From assembly GCA_027493625.1 (NCBI GenBank), contig JAOSKM010000002.1, positions 248,001-312,000 of the forward strand: a DNA stretch of 64,000 bases, given 5' to 3'. This DNA is from Planctomycetota bacterium. Its GTDB lineage: Bacteria > Planctomycetota > UBA8742 > UBA2392. This document shows positions 36,937 through 45,028 of this stretch, in pieces (positions within the stretch are counted from its first letter, which is position 1; each line of letters opens with the position of its first letter). A model generated the notes under the pieces. The model searched no databases, was not told where the DNA came from, and saw nothing but the letters and a program-made list of their open reading frames with translations. A program made the position numbers and the translations under genes.

Positions 36937-37016
36937 CAGGTTACAGGGATCAGGTTGCAGGTTTCAGGGACTGCATCCCAAGCCCCTGTAACCTGAAACC
37001 TGTTCCCTGACACCTG
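36937..37016. repeat. Heptamer palindrome 2 (empty), gcvH-gcvPA gap
   Basis: Arms 36937-36970 and 36983-37016, each 34 nt, pair at 28 of 34 positions. Words on the left: CAGGTTA, CAGGGAT, CAGGTTG, CAGGTTT, CAGGGA. Four of the six mismatches between the arms fall at positions 7, 14, 21 and 28, i.e. the last base of each heptamer. The word order closely matches the left arm of palindrome 4 (TAGGTTG, TAGGGAT, TAGGTTG, TAGGTTG, TAGGGA). No ORF inside. Confidence 0.9.
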
Positions 37017-37030
37017 GAGCGAAGCGACCC

Positions 37031-38395
37031 ATGCCGTTCATCCAGCACACTGCCGAAGACACCGCCGCGATGCTCAAGGCCGTTGGCGCCAAGAGCATTG
37101 ACGACCTCTACGTTGACATCCCGGCTGACATCCGGGTCAAGCCGGACGGCGACAAGGTCAAGCTGAAGCCCGGCATGGGCGAGCTTGAAGTTACTCGCCA
37201 CATCAACGCTCTGCTGGCAAAGACCAAAAACGCCGGCGACTATGCCTTCTTCCGCGGCGCGGGCATCTACAACCACCACGTCAGCACGCTGACCGACCAC
37301 ATCGCGCTGTACGACGCCAACTTCATCACCGCCTACACGCCCTACCAGCCGGAGTGCAGCCAGGGCACACTCACCAGCGTGTTCGAGTTCCAGAGCTGCA
37401 TCGCCACCCTGACCGGCTTCGAAGTCAGCAACGCCGGCATGTACGATGGAGCCTCGGCACTGGCCGAAGCCGTGATGATGGGCTACCGCCTCACGGCCGA
37501 CAACTTCCGCAAAGAAACCCGCGAAACCGTGGTGCTGGCCGGGGCGATCCACCCGGAGTACGCGGCCACGGTCAAGACCTACTGCGAGACTACCGGCCTG
37601 AAGCTGGTGCAGGTCGGCGCCGGCAAGGACGGCCGCGTGGATACGGCCGCGTTGAAGGCGGCGCTGACGCGCGATGCGGCCGTGGTGGCTATCCAGTCGC
37701 CCAACTTCTTCGGCGTCATCGAAGACGTGGAAGCGCTGGTCAAGCAGGCCCATGACGCGGAAACCATGATCGTGCAGGTGATCAGCGAGCCTGTCAGCCT
37801 GTCGCTGCTGCAGACTCCCGCCGAGGCCGGCGTCGACATCTGCGTGGGCGAAGGCCAGGCCATCGGCAACCACATGTTCATGGGCGGCCCGGCATTCGGC
37901 TTCTTCGCCAGCCGCAAGGACAACGTGCGCAAGATGCCCGGCCGCATCGTCAGCGAGACGACGGACCGCGACGGCAAGCGCGCCTTCGCGCTGGCGCTGG
38001 CCACGCGCGAGCAGCACATCCGGCGCGAGAAGGCCACCAGCAACATCTGCACCAACCAGGCCCTGTGCGCCCTGCGCGCGCTGATCCAGCTGGCGGCCTG
38101 GGGCAAGGGCGGCTTCACCGAGCTCGGCCGCCAGATCGTCAGCAAGACCCAGTACGCGCTGAAGACTCTGGGTGCGGTGAAGGGCGTCGAGCTGCCCCAC
38201 AAGTGCAGCCCGGTGTTCAACGAGTTCGTGATCCGCACCAGGCCGGGCCTCGACGCCAAGCTGCAGGCCCAGGGCATCATCGGCGGCCTGCCGCTCGAAA
38301 GCGTAGGCATGGGCCAAGCCGGCGACTACCTGGTAGCGATTACCGAGATGACCACGAAAGAAGAGATCGACAAGTACGCTGCTGCATTGGCGTAG
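37031..38395 (+). CDS. gcvPA: Glycine dehydrogenase (decarboxylating) subunit 1
   Basis: 454 residues, the N-terminal half of the two-subunit P protein, which decarboxylates glycine with PLP and passes the aminomethyl group to GcvH. Opening MPFIQHTAEDTAAMLKAVGA and the segments FRGAGIYNHHVSTLTDHIAL, FITAYTPYQPECSQGTLTSV and ASNICTNQALCALRALIQL are characteristic of GcvPA. This subunit lacks the PLP lysine, which is in GcvPB. Separated from gcvPB by palindrome 3 with its S23-type gene. Confidence 0.95.
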   Translation: MPFIQHTAEDTAAMLKAVGAKSIDDLYVDIPADIRVKPDGDKVKLKPGMGELEVTRHINALLAKTKNAGDYAFFRGAGIYNHHVSTLTDHIALYDANFITAYTPYQPECSQGTLTSVFEFQSCIATLTGFEVSNAGMYDGASALAEAVMMGYRLTADNFRKETRETVVLAGAIHPEYAATVKTYCETTGLKLVQVGAGKDGRVDTAALKAALTRDAAVVAIQSPNFFGVIEDVEALVKQAHDAETMIVQVISEPVSLSLLQTPAEAGVDICVGEGQAIGNHMFMGGPAFGFFASRKDNVRKMPGRIVSETTDRDGKRAFALALATREQHIRREKATSNICTNQALCALRALIQLAAWGKGGFTELGRQIVSKTQYALKTLGAVKGVELPHKCSPVFNEFVIRTRPGLDAKLQAQGIIGGLPLESVGMGQAGDYLVAITEMTTKEEIDKYAAALA

Positions 38396-38400
38396 AAGCT

Positions 38401-38876
38401 CGGAGTTTGGAGGCGGGAGGCGGGAGTTACTGCAACGACAGGAAGCCCCATGACGTCGGGAGGATTTCGCGGGTTGATGGTCTGGCAGCGCATCAATGGA
38501 TGCCGCCGAACTGGTCCACTCGCTAACGCGGAGCTTTCCGAAGGATGAGCTGTACGGAATGGTGAGTCAACTTCGACGTGCCTCATCGTCAGTGCCGATG
38601 AACATCGCCGAGGGCTACAAGCGACGGAGATACAAGAAGGACTATGTGAAGTTCCTCGTCATGGCACACGGGTCGGAAGCCGAGATGGAGACAGCCCTGG
38701 AGCTTTGCGTACGGTTCAAGTACGTCGACGAAGAACAAGGTCGCAAGCTGATTGCAGAGTACGACGAGATTGGACGCATGCTCTCGTCGCTGATTGAAAA
38801 GATTGATGGAGCGTAGGCAGGCAACGCGTGTCGGCAGTTTACTCCCGACTCCGGCCTCCCGACTCCAAACTGGAGC
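38401..38876. mobile_element. Heptamer palindrome 3 enclosing an S23-type four-helix-bundle gene
   Basis: Left arm 38401-38430 (CGGAGTTTGGAGGCGGGAGG...) and right arm 38837-38873, whose complement reads CCAGTTTGGAGTCGGGAGGC... The shared core AGTTTGGAG is followed by two GCGGGAG-type heptamers on the left and three on the right, so word number varies between arms. Between the arms lies only the gene at 38450-38816. The element occupies the gcvPA-gcvPB gap completely. Called a mobile element by inference from flanking inverted repeats and the recurrence at 40383; no transposase or target duplication is visible. Confidence 0.62.
38450..38816 (+). CDS. S23-type four-helix-bundle protein (frame broken at 38495)
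   Basis: Family of four-helix-bundle proteins first known from 23S rRNA intervening sequences. The ATG at 38450 (AGGA upstream) reads MTSGGFRGLMVWQRI; after one surplus A at 38495-38496 it continues MDAAELVHSLTRSFPKDELY. The core PMNIAEGYKRRRYKKDYVKF and the GSEAEMETALEL segment are conserved in the family. Without the correction the intact frame begins only at 38496 and lacks the first helix start. Corrected length 121 residues, normal. No function is established for such proteins outside rRNA; this one lies inside a palindrome. Confidence 0.85.
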
Positions 38877-38882
38877 CATACC

Positions 38883-40383
38883 ATGACCAACATTCCCGCC
38901 AATCCCGCCGAGCAGCTGCTGTTCGAGATCAGCAAGCCCGGGCGGCGCTGCGTGACTTTCCCGGCGCTGGACGTGCCCGAGGTTGACCCGGTGGACGCGC
39001 TGAAGGGCGCCAAGCTGCGCAGTGAGCCCGCGCGCCTGCCCGAAGTCGGCGAGCTGGACCTGGTGCGCCACTTCAAGAACCTGGCCCAGAAGAATTACAG
39101 CGTGGACCGCAACTTCTACCCGCTGGGCAGTTGCACCATGAAGTACAACCCCAAGATCAACGTCACCCTGCTGGCGCAGCCCGGCTACACCAAGGCCCAC
39201 CCCCTACCTGCCCGAGAAGGACATCCAGGGCCACCTCGAGCTGATGTACAACCTTGAGCACTACCTGCGCGAAGTCAGCGGCCTCGACGAAGTCACCCTG
39301 CAGCCCGCCGCCGGCGCCCACGGCGAACTCACGGGCGTGATGTGCATCAAGGCCTACTTCGAGGACAAGGGCGAGGGCGCACAGCGCACCGAGTTCCTGA
39401 TCCCCAGCGCCGCCCACGGCACCAACCCCGCAACGGCCGCCATGGCGGGCTTCAAGGCCGTCACGCTCAAGGAAGCCGCCAACGGCAACATCGACCTCGA
39501 AGAGCTCAAGAAGAAGGTCGGCCCCCAGACGGCCGGCATGATGATCACCAACCCCAGCACCCTGGGCATCCTCGAGCCGAAGATGCGCGAGATCGCCGAG
39601 ATCCTGCACGGCGTCGGCGCGCAGCTGTACATGGACGGCGCGAACATGAACGCGATCAGCGGCATCGTGCAGCCCGGCGACTACGGCATCGACGTGATGC
39701 ACTTCAACCTGCACAAGACCTTCAGCGTGCCCCACGGCGGCGGCGGTCCCGGCGCCGGCCCGATCGCCGTGCGCAAGCACCTGGCGCCCTTCCTGCCCAA
39801 GCCGCGCATCAAGAAGAACGCCGACGGCACGTTCGCCTTTGACTACGACCGGCCGAAGTCGGTGGGTAAGGTGCGCAGCTTCTTCGGCAACTTCGGCGCG
39901 CTGGTGATGGCCTACATCTACATGACGCAGCTCGGCCGTGAGGGCGTGCGCCGCATGAGCCAGTATGCGGTGCTGAGCGCGAACTACATCCGGGTGATGC
40001 TGCGCGATTACTACCACGTGCACCACGACCGCACCAACGCCCACGAGTGCGTGTTTACGGACCTGAAGCAGGACAAGGAAAACGGCGTGCACACGCTGGA
40101 CATCGCCAAGCGGCTGATCGATTACGGCATCCACCCCATGACCATCTACTTCCCGCTGCCCCAGAACACCGGCGGCCACGGCGCCATGATGGTCGAGCCG
40201 ACCGAGACCGAGAGCAAGGAAAGCATCGACTACTTCATCGAGTGCATGAAGAAGATCGCGCAGGAGTGCAAGGACAACCCGGAGCTGGTCAAGTCCGCGC
40301 CCCATACAACGCCGGTCAAGAAGGTGGACGAAAAGACCGCCAGCACCAACCCGCAACTCTACTGCCCGATGTGCCTTGGATAG
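38883..40383 (+). CDS. gcvPB: Glycine dehydrogenase (decarboxylating) subunit 2 (frame broken at 39200-39204)
   Basis: PLP-bearing half of the two-subunit P protein. The frame from 38883 covers KNYSVDRNFYPLGSCTMKYN and then runs into a false end at 39257; the frame to 40383 resumes YLPEKDIQGHLELMYNLEHY. Removing one C from the C5 run at 39200-39204 joins them exactly at GYTKAHPYLPEKD. The PLP lysine is in HFNLHKTFSVPHGGGGPGAG; AAHGTNPATAAMAG and YMDGANMNAISG are further active-site blocks. Corrected length about 499 residues, normal. An essential-looking enzyme with a single-base break is best explained as a sequence error. Confidence 0.95.
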
Positions 40384-40855
40384 GTTGTAGGGATTAGGTT
40401 GTAGGTTGTAGGGAGACCTCGATGCCTGACCAGATTGAGAGCTTCGAAGACCTCATTGTCTGGCAGAAGGCCGTTGACGTCGCCGACCAGATTCTCGACC
40501 TGACCGAGACCGGCCCAATTGCGAAGAAGTACTGGTTGTGCAACCAGTTCGGAGATGCGGCCTCATCCATCTCCGCGAACATAGCAGAAGGTCACGACGG
40601 CGGTTCACGACGGGTATTCTTGAAGCACCTGTACATTGCGCGGGGATCAAGCGCCGAGACGTTGACCTTCCTTCGCATCATCGAGCGCAGAAACTATGCG
40701 GACGCCCCACGGATTCGAGCCATCCGAAGCCTGATTGTAGAGGTTCGAAAAATGCTGAACGCTCTGATCAACCGGATCGCACGGCAGCCCTCAGAGCAAA
40801 ACAATCCGCGCGACGCTTGATCCCTACAACCTACAACCTAATACCTACTACCTGA
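40383..40855. mobile_element. Heptamer palindrome 4 enclosing an S23-type four-helix-bundle gene
   Basis: Left arm 40383-40414 and right arm 40821-40855 share a 22-bp perfect inverted stretch (left ATTAGGTTGTAGGTTGTAGG then GA), with further matches outwards. Left words: TAGGTTG, TAGGGAT, TAGGTTG, TAGGTTG, TAGGGA. Only the gene at 40422-40820 lies between the arms. It fills the gap between gcvPB and the aminotransferase gene. Same architecture as the element at 38401-38876 but with different word sequence and a strongly diverged protein, so it is not a recent local duplicate. Confidence 0.65.
40422..40820 (+). CDS. S23-type four-helix-bundle protein (intact)
   Basis: 132 residues: MPDQIESFEDLIVWQKAVDV at the N-terminus, the conserved SISANIAEGHDGGSRRVF turn between helices 2 and 3, and GSSAETLTFLRII. 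The predicted fold is an antiparallel four-helix bundle. It shares the VWQ, NIAEG and GSxAE signatures with the gene at 38450 but little else. Basic overall, consistent with nucleic acid binding, though that is an inference. Members near retroelements (Avd) help template-primed reverse transcription, but no reverse transcriptase is present here. Confidence 0.88.
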   Translation: MPDQIESFEDLIVWQKAVDVADQILDLTETGPIAKKYWLCNQFGDAASSISANIAEGHDGGSRRVFLKHLYIARGSSAETLTFLRIIERRNYADAPRIRAIRSLIVEVRKMLNALINRIARQPSEQNNPRDA

Positions 40856-40889
40856 ATCAATCCTCACCCAATTCAGAGAGAGCGCTCCC

Positions 40890-42074
40890 ATGGAACTCGT
40901 GCCATCCCATCGCGTCGCCAGCATTGGCGCCTACGCGTTTGCCGCCGTTGACGAAAAAGTAGCCGAGCTGAAGGCCAAAGGCGTCACGCCCATCGACTTC
41001 GGCGTCGGCGATTACCAGGACCCCACGCCGCGGCTGATCCGCCAGGCCTGCAAAAAGGCCATCGACGAACACGCCACGGACGGCTACCCCAGCTACATCG
41101 GCTCGCTGCACTACCGCGAGGCGATCGCCGCCTGGCTGAAGGGCCGCTTCGGCGTCAGCCTCGACCCCAAGACCCAGATCACCAGCACCATCGGCAGCAA
41201 GGAAGGCATCTTCAACTTCGCCGAGGCCTTCGTGAACCCCGGCGAATACGTGATCTGCCCCAGCCCGGGCTATCCGCCCTACAAGCGCGGCACCCTGTTC
41301 GCAGAGGGCGTGGCGCACTTCGTGGCCGTCACCCACAGGAACAAGTGCAAATACGACTTCAAAAAGATCCCGCCCGAGGTCGCCGAGCGCGCCCGCATCA
41401 TGTGGGTCACCACGCCCAGCAGCCCCCTGGGCTACGTGGCCGAGCTCGACTTCCTGAAGGCCGCGTACGAGTTCTGCCAGCAGCACGACATCATCCTCGC
41501 GAGCGACGAGGCGTACTCCGAGCTTTACTTCAAGGACCCGCCCCACAGCGCGCTGGAAGTCGCGGCCGACAACAACTTCGACGGCGTGGTGCAGTTCCAC
41601 TCCCTGTCGAAGCGCAGCATCATGACCGGCTGGCGCATCGGCTGGGCCGCCGGCGACAAGCGCGCGATCGACATCTTCAAGAAGGTGAAGACCAACATCG
41701 ACAGCGGCACGCCCAACTTCATCCAGGACGCCGCCATTGCGGCGCTGGCCGACGAAAAGCACGTGCAGAAGCTGCGCAGCATGGTCAAGCGCAAGCGCAA
41801 CATCATCTGTACCGCCCTGCGCAAGGCCGGCCTGAAGAACTGCAAGAACCCCGCCGGCCTGTACCTGTGGCAGAAGGCGCCGGATGGCATGAGCGGCGAA
41901 CAGTTCGCCACCCTGCTGATCGAGCAGTGCCACGTGGTAACCACGCCCGGCGAATGGCTCAGCGACGAGGTGGACGGCGAAAACCCGGGCGCCGGCCACG
42001 TGCGCTTTGCCTTCGTGCCGCCCATGGCCGAGGTGCAGCAGGCCGCCGAGCGCATCGCACAGTTGAAGCTGTAG
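40890..42074 (+). CDS. Class I/II aminotransferase, LL-diaminopimelate (DapL/DapC-like) type
   Basis: 394-residue fold-I PLP enzyme. N-terminal IDFGVGDYQDPTP, DGYPSYIGSLHYREAIAAWL, SPGYPPYKRGTLFAEG, the PLP-phosphate and ring contacts ASDEAYSELYF, and the Schiff-base lysine in FHSLSKRSIMTGWRIGWAAG. The pattern is closest to LL-DAP aminotransferase and N-succinyl-DAP aminotransferase, so lysine/peptidoglycan precursor synthesis is the likely pathway; aspartate or alanine aminotransferase activity is possible. Follows palindrome 4 and precedes a hairpin repeat. Confidence 0.82.
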   Translation: MELVPSHRVASIGAYAFAAVDEKVAELKAKGVTPIDFGVGDYQDPTPRLIRQACKKAIDEHATDGYPSYIGSLHYREAIAAWLKGRFGVSLDPKTQITSTIGSKEGIFNFAEAFVNPGEYVICPSPGYPPYKRGTLFAEGVAHFVAVTHRNKCKYDFKKIPPEVAERARIMWVTTPSSPLGYVAELDFLKAAYEFCQQHDIILASDEAYSELYFKDPPHSALEVAADNNFDGVVQFHSLSKRSIMTGWRIGWAAGDKRAIDIFKKVKTNIDSGTPNFIQDAAIAALADEKHVQKLRSMVKRKRNIICTALRKAGLKNCKNPAGLYLWQKAPDGMSGEQFATLLIEQCHVVTTPGEWLSDEVDGENPGAGHVRFAFVPPMAEVQQAAERIAQLKL

Positions 42075-42130
42075 GGGCGGGCCGATGTGCCCGCCCGGGG
42101 CCGGAGGCCGCCGCATGGGGCGCGCCCCAC
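42071..42130. repeat. GTAGGGGCGGGCCGATGTG-type hairpin repeat
   Basis: GGGCGGGC (42075-42082) and GCCCGCCC (42089-42096) form a perfect 8-bp stem with a 6-nt loop directly after the aminotransferase stop; a 14-bp palindrome TGGGGCGCGCCCCA follows at 42116-42129. A weaker relative (GGGCCGATGCGCCCG) lies at 48659-48673 after the kinase gene. Probably a 3'-end hairpin or REP-like repeat. No U tract. Confidence 0.6.
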
Positions 42131-42171
42131 GGGACTGCTGCCCTGCGCGCAATCGTTAGTACAATGACCTT

Positions 42172-42750
42172 ATGGACTGCCAGTGCTGCAACAAAAAGCC
42201 CGCGCGCATACGCATCTGCGATGTTGAAGAAAACAACATCGGGGAGCAGATCAACGTCTGCCCCGACTGCTTCAACCTCATCAAGCGCTACATGTTCGAC
42301 ATCACCAAGCCGCTGATGACCACGCCCGACGTGATCCGCGAAGTGCAGGGCCTGCTCACGGCCGGCGAAACCTCCCTTGCCACGCTGCCTGAGCCTGGCG
42401 GCATCACCCCGGTTGGAAAGGAACCCGTGCCGGTCTGCCCTGACTGCGGCATGTCGCTTTCCGAGTTCCGCGCCCGCGGCCGTTTCGGCTGTCCGCGCGA
42501 CTACGAAGTGTTTGCCGAGCATCTGGACCCTTTGTTTGAGCGCATTCACGACGTGCAGCCGGCCCGCCACCAGGGCCACCTGCCGGAAAAAACAGCCGGC
42601 GAGGAAGTCGTACAGCGGCGCCAGACCGTGGCCGACCTGCGTAAACGTCTCGACGCGGCCGTAGCCGAAGAGAACTACGAGCTGGCGGCGCGCCTGCGCG
42701 ACCAGATCGCCGAGCTGGAGGCCCAGCCCAAGGCCGAGGAGCGTTCGTGA
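42172..42750 (+). CDS. mcsA: McsA-like zinc-finger/UVR-domain protein
   Basis: 192 residues. Four Cys pairs of the McsA zinc fingers are visible: CQCC near the start, VCPDCF, VCPDCGMSLSEF and GRFGCPRDYEVF. A UVR motif follows at about 145-182 (RLDAAVAEENYELAARLRDQ). McsA activates the protein arginine kinase McsB and acts as adaptor in stress-linked Clp proteolysis in Firmicutes. Its stop overlaps the mcsB GTG start (GTGA). CtsR and ClpC genes, the Firmicutes neighbours, are absent here. Confidence 0.9.
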   Translation: MDCQCCNKKPARIRICDVEENNIGEQINVCPDCFNLIKRYMFDITKPLMTTPDVIREVQGLLTAGETSLATLPEPGGITPVGKEPVPVCPDCGMSLSEFRARGRFGCPRDYEVFAEHLDPLFERIHDVQPARHQGHLPEKTAGEEVVQRRQTVADLRKRLDAAVAEENYELAARLRDQIAELEAQPKAEERS

Positions 42751-43811
42751 ACGAGGCCTTCGAGAATTTCCCGCACATCCTGGGCGAGTGGCTGAAGGGC
42801 ACCGGGCCGGACAGCGACATCGTGGTCAGCACCCGGGTGCGCTTCGCGCGCAACGTGCGCGGCTTCCCGTTCACAGGCCGCGCCAGCGACGCCCAGCGCA
42901 GTGACGTGCTGAAGCTTTGTGAAGACGCGCTCAAGCAGGTGCACCTTGACCGCAGCGTGGTGACGCTCGAGCTGGACAAGCTGCCTGAGCTCAAGCGCGA
43001 CGTGCTGGTCGAGCGCCACCTGATCAGCCGCGAGCTCGCCAGCGGCGAAGGTCCGCGCGGCGTCACCTTCGGGCGCGGCGAGATGCTCAGCATCATGATC
43101 AACGAGGAAGACCACCTGCGCCTGCAGTGGATCAAGTCCGGCTTCGACGTGGACCGCGCCTTCCACGCGCTGTGCAAGGTGGACCGCGCCCTCGAGAAGA
43201 CCCTGCCCTACGCCACCAGCGACCGCTACGGCTACCTGACGGCCTGCCCCACCAACGTCGGCACCGGCATGCGCGTCAGCGTGATGGTGCACCTGCCGGC
43301 CCTGACCCTGAAAGAGAACATCGACCAGGTCTTCAAGGCCGCCCAGCGCATGAACCACGCGGTGCGCGGCCTGTACGGCGAAGGCACCCGCGCGTTCGGC
43401 GACATGTACCAGATCAGCAACCAGACCACGCTGGGCCGCAGCGAAGAGCAGATCGTGGAGGCCATCAAGGCGATCGTGCCCAAGATCCTGGAGTTCGAAC
43501 GCCAGCGCAGAGGTCAGCTGTACACCGAGGACCGCAGCTTCGTGGAAGACAAGGTGCTGCGCTCATTGGCGCTGCTGCGCTCGGCCCGGCGCCTGAACGT
43601 GCAGGAGATGATGTCGCACCTGTCGATGCTGCGCCTGGGCGTTGACCTCGGCATCATCAGCGACGTGCCGGTGCGCACGCTCAATGAGTTGTTCATCCTG
43701 GGCCAGCCCTCGCACCTGCAGGAAAGCGAAGGGCGCGTTCTGCCGGCCAGCGAGCGCGACACCCGCCGCGCCGAGCTGGTGCGTTCGCGCCTCGCCGCGG
43801 GAAGCAACTGA
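42747..43811 (+). CDS. mcsB: Protein arginine kinase McsB
   Basis: 354-residue ATP:guanido phosphotransferase-fold kinase that phosphorylates arginine side chains to mark proteins for ClpCP degradation. Visible: VVSTRVRFARNVRGFPFTG, the catalytic-region Cys in YLTACPTNVGTGMRVSVMVH, ALTLKENIDQVF-like region, QISNQTTLGRSEEQIVEAI and RRGQLYTEDRSFVEDKVLRS. No N-terminal substrate domain of eukaryotic phosphagen kinases is present, as expected for McsB. GTG start overlapping the mcsA stop; the next gene starts at the last base of its stop (TGATG). Confidence 0.93.
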   Translation: MNEAFENFPHILGEWLKGTGPDSDIVVSTRVRFARNVRGFPFTGRASDAQRSDVLKLCEDALKQVHLDRSVVTLELDKLPELKRDVLVERHLISRELASGEGPRGVTFGRGEMLSIMINEEDHLRLQWIKSGFDVDRAFHALCKVDRALEKTLPYATSDRYGYLTACPTNVGTGMRVSVMVHLPALTLKENIDQVFKAAQRMNHAVRGLYGEGTRAFGDMYQISNQTTLGRSEEQIVEAIKAIVPKILEFERQRRGQLYTEDRSFVEDKVLRSLALLRSARRLNVQEMMSHLSMLRLGVDLGIISDVPVRTLNELFILGQPSHLQESEGRVLPASERDTRRAELVRSRLAAGSN

Positions 43812-45013
43812 TGAGCGACAGCATCTACCGCGACACCAGTCGCCTGTTCACCATCCGTGTACCGCAGGGCTTCGAGCGCGACCCCCGCGCCAAGAGCCTT
43901 GTGTTCCGCCACCCGGACATCGACGGCACAGTCACGGTCAGTTGCCTCCGCCACCGCACCGGCGACGCCGACGTCAACCTGTTCGACGCCCTGCCCAGCC
44001 GTGAGTCCATGGGCAACGTACAGCGCGGTCAACGCGACGGCATGAACTTCGTGTACGGCGACTACGAGGGCGAGCTGCAGAACCGCCCCGAGTACTGGCG
44101 CTGGTGGACCCTGCAGCGCGGCCCGGTCGGCATCGTGGTCAGCTTCAACGGCGCGCCCGAAACCGCAGGCAACCCCGAGCCCGTCGACAAGTTCGTGGCC
44201 GGCATACGCATTACCGAGCACCCGCCGCTTTCCGTGGAAGAATTCACGGTGCTGGGGGCTGAAGTGTACGCCCGCGTCCTCGGCAAAGACAAACCCGCCG
44301 TCAACAAGCCCCTCGAACTCAACACCGGCGGCAACTCCACCCTGCGCCTCGACAATGCCTACATCGGCTATCTCGACGAGTGGGACGTTGACCATCAGGC
44401 CGATCCGCAGCCCCTGCTGCAGCAGTGGTTCAAACCCCTGTGGGGCGAGCACGTTGAGGTGCTGGGCCCCTTCGAAGAGGTGCGCTCGCTGATCTACCCC
44501 ATCGTCAAGCCCTGGGGCTTCGGCCGCGAAACCAAGGTGCCCGTGTTGCGTCGCAGCATCATCGACGGCGAGTTGGAGCTGCTGGCTGCCGTGGACACCG
44601 ACCGCACGCTGCGTTTCCTGAGCAGCGAAGACCTTGCGCGCTGGGAAGGCGTCAGCGAAGAGGACGTGTTCTTCTACGGCCGTGAAAACCTGTCAGCCCG
44701 GAGCCAGGACATGCAGCTGCAGGCTCTGGCGGACGCGGACGGCAACCCCCGCGCGGTGATCGTCGCCAGCGGCGACAGCTACGACGCCTCGCGCCTGATG
44801 CTGCCGGAGCTGTACAACAAGCTGTCCGAGGTGCTGGGCCCCAAGCTGCTGGTGGGCGTGCCAAACCGCGACTTCATGATCGTGCTGACCGAGGACGACG
44901 CCGAGCTCGTCGAGAACGTAAGCAACCAGGTTAAGATCGACGCCGAAACCCGCCCCTACGCGATCAGCGGCAAGCTGTACCGGCTGACCCGGAACGGCGT
45001 CGAGCCGCGATAA
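43811..45013 (+). CDS. DUF1444-like protein of unknown function
   Basis: 400 residues, soluble, no signal peptide. Two halves: an N-terminal ~130-residue region resembling DUF1795/PsbP-like folds (FTIRVPQGFERDPRAKSLVF), and a C-terminal region of DUF1444 (YtpQ) type with VIVASGDSYDASRLMLPELY, KLLVGVPNRDFMIVLTEDDA and a domain ending YRLTRNGVEPR. Directly coupled to mcsB, so a link to protein quality control is possible but not shown. Role unknown. Confidence 0.7.
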   Translation: MSDSIYRDTSRLFTIRVPQGFERDPRAKSLVFRHPDIDGTVTVSCLRHRTGDADVNLFDALPSRESMGNVQRGQRDGMNFVYGDYEGELQNRPEYWRWWTLQRGPVGIVVSFNGAPETAGNPEPVDKFVAGIRITEHPPLSVEEFTVLGAEVYARVLGKDKPAVNKPLELNTGGNSTLRLDNAYIGYLDEWDVDHQADPQPLLQQWFKPLWGEHVEVLGPFEEVRSLIYPIVKPWGFGRETKVPVLRRSIIDGELELLAAVDTDRTLRFLSSEDLARWEGVSEEDVFFYGRENLSARSQDMQLQALADADGNPRAVIVASGDSYDASRLMLPELYNKLSEVLGPKLLVGVPNRDFMIVLTEDDAELVENVSNQVKIDAETRPYAISGKLYRLTRNGVEPR

Positions 45014-45028
45014 CGCCCGGCAGCGCAG

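Noticed and set aside
38401-40855. Classical insertion sequences around the S23 genes
   Set aside because: No transposase, no clear target-site duplication, and the inner ORFs are 120-130-residue helical bundles; described instead as palindromic elements of unknown mechanism.
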